64,000 nt of DNA, taken from Gammaproteobacteria bacterium 45_16_T64 (GTDB lineage: Bacteria > Pseudomonadota > Gammaproteobacteria > Pseudomonadales > Ketobacteraceae). The stretch is from contig MABD01000037.1 of assembly GCA_002162955.1 (NCBI GenBank), positions 158,031-222,030 of the forward strand, given 5' to 3'. The position numbers were made by a program, and so were the translations under genes. Of the stretch, positions 61,792 through 64,000 are shown piece by piece (within the stretch, counting starts at the first letter, position 1; the number at the start of each line of letters is the position of its first letter). Under the pieces are notes generated by a model that saw only the letters and a program-made list of their open reading frames with translations, had not been told where the DNA came from and did not search any database.

Positions 61792-61841
61792 CTCATCCGT
61801 ACGCACGCACCAAAGATAACACCAAAGGTTAATAGTAGACA

Positions 61842-63185
61842 ATGGCAACTGACTCGACGATCATCGCGCTTAATGAAGATATCGCACAATTTCCGCCCCA
61901 GAAGTTTAAGGTGTATACCGCCCGACAACTGGGTAAGATCCAACAGCTAAAAAACCTCTCTGAGCAGATACAGTTTGAGATGAAAGTTGTCGCCAGCGTG
62001 CTTCCCTTTCGTGTTAATGAATACGTTATTTCTGAGCTGATTGATTGGAAAGCTGTACCTAACGACCCGATTTACCAGCTTACCTTTCCACAGCGCGAAA
62101 TGCTGGAGCCACGTTTCTATGACGCCGTAGCAAAGGCTCTCGAAGAAGAGATGCCCAAAGCTGAGCTGGATCAGCTTATCAAAGAAATCCGCGCTGAAAT
62201 GAATCCTCACCCTGCGGGCCAGCTGGAAAAAAATATCCCGACTGTCAACGGCGAACGAATCAATGGGCTACAGCATAAGTATCGTGAGACTGTATTATTT
62301 TTTCCTAGTGCCGGCCAGGTTTGCCACAGCTACTGTACATTTTGCTTTCGCTGGGCTCAGTTTGTTGGCGACAACGAACTTAAAATAGCCGCAAAAGAAT
62401 CTGGCCAACTACAAGCATACTTACTTGAGCATAAAGAAGTTACTGATGTATTGATCACCGGTGGCGACCCCATGGTAATGAAGACGAAAAATCTTCGAGC
62501 TTACCTTGAACCATTATTAGGTGAAGAGTTTTCCCACATAAAAACCATACGAATCGGCTCTAAAGCTCTCAGTTTCTGGCCCCAGCGCTTCGTTACTGAC
62601 GACGATGCAGCAGACCTCTTAGCATTATTTGAAGATATTATCGCAAGCGGCAAGCACTTGGCATTTATGGCGCATTACAATCATTGGCGCGAACTAGAAA
62701 CCGATATCGCCATAGAAGCCGTCAACCGAATTCGTAACACCGGCACCGTAATCCGCTCACAGGGGCCACTACTTAAGCATATCAATGACAATGCCGATGA
62801 CTGGGCTCGCTTATGGCAAACCCAAGTTGACCTTGGCATCATTCCTTATTACATGTTTATTGAACGTGACACTGGGGCTCGCCACTACTTCGAAGTCCCT
62901 CTAGCGCAGGCTTGGGACATCTATCGCAATGCGATGAAGCAAGTATCGGGCATCGGCCGAACCGCTCGAGGCCCATCAATGAGCTCAGACCCTGGTAAGG
63001 TTGAGATCCAAGGCATCACCGAAGTGAACGGTGAAAAAGTCTTTGTACTTCGCTTTATTCAAGGACGTGACTCAGACTGGGTTCAACGCCCGTTCTTTGC
63101 TAAGTATTCCGAAACTGCCACCTGGTTAAACCATCTGGAACCTGCTTTTGGTGAAGAGCAATTCTTCTTTGACAAAGAGCAGTAG
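61842..63185 (+). CDS. KamA-family radical SAM aminomutase
   Basis: This 447-residue protein has the radical SAM CHSYCTFCF cluster (Cys near 161, 165 and 168), the family block HPAGQLEKNIP, and ITGGDPMVMKTKNLRAYLEPLL. A late Lys in SSDPGKVEIQ is in a position that could hold PLP, as in lysine 2,3-aminomutases; it is a candidate, not a proven residue. It is longer than EpmB (about 340 residues), so it is unlikely to be that translation-factor modifier. It may interconvert alpha and beta amino acids, with substrate open. ATG 61842 has a weak AAAGG well upstream, possibly consistent with leader control. No lysine-pathway genes are adjacent. Confidence 0.85.
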   Translation: MATDSTIIALNEDIAQFPPQKFKVYTARQLGKIQQLKNLSEQIQFEMKVVASVLPFRVNEYVISELIDWKAVPNDPIYQLTFPQREMLEPRFYDAVAKALEEEMPKAELDQLIKEIRAEMNPHPAGQLEKNIPTVNGERINGLQHKYRETVLFFPSAGQVCHSYCTFCFRWAQFVGDNELKIAAKESGQLQAYLLEHKEVTDVLITGGDPMVMKTKNLRAYLEPLLGEEFSHIKTIRIGSKALSFWPQRFVTDDDAADLLALFEDIIASGKHLAFMAHYNHWRELETDIAIEAVNRIRNTGTVIRSQGPLLKHINDNADDWARLWQTQVDLGIIPYYMFIERDTGARHYFEVPLAQAWDIYRNAMKQVSGIGRTARGPSMSSDPGKVEIQGITEVNGEKVFVLRFIQGRDSDWVQRPFFAKYSETATWLNHLEPAFGEEQFFFDKEQ

Positions 63186-63204
63186 AGTATAGAGCTATAC
63201 ATTT

Positions 63205-63237
63205 GCACTCTACCGACCACGAGGGTCAGTAGAGTGC
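63205..63237 (+). terminator. Hairpin after the KamA-family gene
   Basis: GCACTCTAC (63205-63213) pairs with GTAGAGTGC (63229-63237), then one mismatch, then GACC (63215-63218) with GGTC (63224-63227) around loop ACGAG. It is 20 bp after the stop codon; no T-run follows, so efficiency is uncertain. Confidence 0.55.
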
Positions 63238-63292
63238 CTGTAGGTACACGAGCAAAGCACACTAGAAAAGTACGCAAGCAACATCCTAGCGG

Positions 63293-63922
63293 CTAACTAT
63301 CCGCTACATCCATCTCCCTCTTCTTACGTTTATTTCGCTTCACATTAATATCAACATATGACCGATACAGCTCCGTCATCTTATGGATACCGTCACTACC
63401 ACCCGCGATAACCCCACCGGTCAGCAGCACGTCAACTACATTGAATAACGCCAATTGAATTCTACCCAATTCCAATAACGTCGCCTGATCAACCAGCACC
63501 CCTAAACTTCGCACCCCAGCAATACTGATAAGCAACCCCAGCAACAAACCCAAGCGCAACGCCAATACTCGCGTATAGGAGCGGTACTCCATTTTCTCCA
63601 CACGCGCCTCTTCCAGTCGATCATAAAGCGCTTCATCAACCACCTGATCAGGATCAATCCTTTTGATTCGCTGTATTACTCGCTTATGTTTACGAATTGC
63701 CAGTTCAAGTATTTCAGAACTGCGAGCCCGCAGGGTCGTGAGGATAACCTCCTGTGCTCGCTCCATAAACAACGTCACGACAAAAATGGTCGCCAATAAT
63801 TTAATTACATTCTCGATGGTCACTTCATTAAACTTCACCGGTACCGTTAGCCCAAAAATTGGTACCAATACACACAAGACAACCAGCAGCATAAATAGCC
63901 ATGAGTTCGTCCGTAATCCCAT
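63293..63922 (-). CDS. Small polytopic membrane protein of unknown function
   Basis: The 209-residue protein has about four hydrophobic helices: SWLFMLLVVLCVLVPIFGL near the N-terminus, ENVIKLLATIFVVTLFME, a pair after residue 130 (LALRLGLLLGLLISIAGVR), and VVDVLLTGGVIAGGS near the C-terminus. A charged helical segment (residues about 65-120) separates them and a Lys/Arg-rich tail ends the protein. I do not recognise the family. ATG 63922 has a GGGAGGG ribosome binding site six bases upstream, so the ATG at 63982 is unlikely. It converges with the KamA-family gene, 107 bp apart. About 78 bp to the window edge hold nothing I can identify. Confidence 0.7.
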   Translation of the reverse strand: MGLRTNSWLFMLLVVLCVLVPIFGLTVPVKFNEVTIENVIKLLATIFVVTLFMERAQEVILTTLRARSSEILELAIRKHKRVIQRIKRIDPDQVVDEALYDRLEEARVEKMEYRSYTRVLALRLGLLLGLLISIAGVRSLGVLVDQATLLELGRIQLALFNVVDVLLTGGVIAGGSDGIHKMTELYRSYVDINVKRNKRKKREMDVADS

Positions 63923-64000
63923 ATATCCCTCCCTTCTTATTGTTAACAACCACCTTAGCACATAAGGCTCACAAAAGATCACGCTAGAAATTTGGCGCCT

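Noticed and set aside
61680..61841. Lysine riboswitch before the KamA-family gene
   Set aside because: The conserved L-box core sequences are not present; only generic complementary segments are seen.
61842..63185. EpmB (EF-P lysine modification enzyme)
   Set aside because: The protein is about 100 residues longer than EpmB and no epmA or efp gene is adjacent.
1..64000. tRNA or rRNA genes and insertion sequences
   Set aside because: Reading the intergenic stretches showed no T-loop-type motif or rRNA-like sequence, and no transposase or integrase frame was found.

Overview
The window looks like chromosomal DNA of a free-living, probably marine, gammaproteobacterium of moderate to low G+C (inference). 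Supporting signs are several GGDEF/EAL and HD-GYP c-di-GMP proteins, a TRAP transporter, a TonB-dependent receptor, a GlyGly-CTERM-type surface protein, RsuA-, ArfB- and PurU-type housekeeping genes, and giant kinase-ATPase-histidine kinase hybrids of a kind met in some marine gammaproteobacteria. I cannot name a genus. I saw no rRNA or tRNA gene, insertion sequence, integrase or CRISPR array.

Layout. 1-2.4 kb (minus): the edge of a membrane-type AraC regulator, a secreted or outer-membrane protein with an 18-bp in-frame tandem repeat, and two stand-alone response-regulator receivers. 2.7-5.6 kb (plus): a small helical protein with a strong terminator, an orphan TssB-TssC-like contractile sheath fusion, and a radical SAM enzyme immediately downstream. 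5.6-6.5 kb is a long AT-rich non-coding stretch ending in a palindromic operator-like site. 6.5-22.6 kb: two AraC regulators, an HDOD-GAF protein, two alpha/beta hydrolases, three c-di-GMP turnover proteins, a pterin dehydratase and a long acyl-CoA dehydrogenase.

22.6-42.8 kb (all minus) is the most unusual block. A 2361-residue single-chain NRPS-PKS (C-A-T-KS-AT-ACP-TE) lies downstream of a REC-PAS-PAS-GGDEF-EAL protein. Upstream of that are two overlapping 1.73-kilo-residue paralogues, each with Ser/Thr kinase-like, AAA ATPase, helical, GAF and histidine kinase parts. One paralogue keeps the kinase catalytic residues; the other has lost them. A plausible reading is a signalling block that controls one small-molecule assembly line, but gene order is the only link.

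43-48.3 kb (plus) is a DctPQM TRAP transporter followed by a TonB-dependent receptor. 48.3-51.2 kb (minus) holds a GMC oxidoreductase, a small overlapping protein and an ACC deaminase/D-cysteine desulfhydrase-family PLP enzyme. 51.5-64 kb is mixed housekeeping and envelope genes: PurU, a shikimate kinase-like protein, a UvrD-type helicase, a GIY-YIG protein, a patatin phospholipase, a DUF4124/metallopeptidase-like protein, a His-rich exported protein, a GlyGly-CTERM protein, an SRPBCC protein, an RsuA-type pseudouridine synthase, ArfB, a KamA-family enzyme with a possibly structured leader, and a small membrane protein.

Many neighbours converge tightly: abutting at 7353/7354, 5 bp apart at 18453/18459, and overlapping by 57, 4 and 15 bp at 12.4, 22.56 and 54.88 kb. 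All functional names come from motif and domain recognition by eye; no database search was run.
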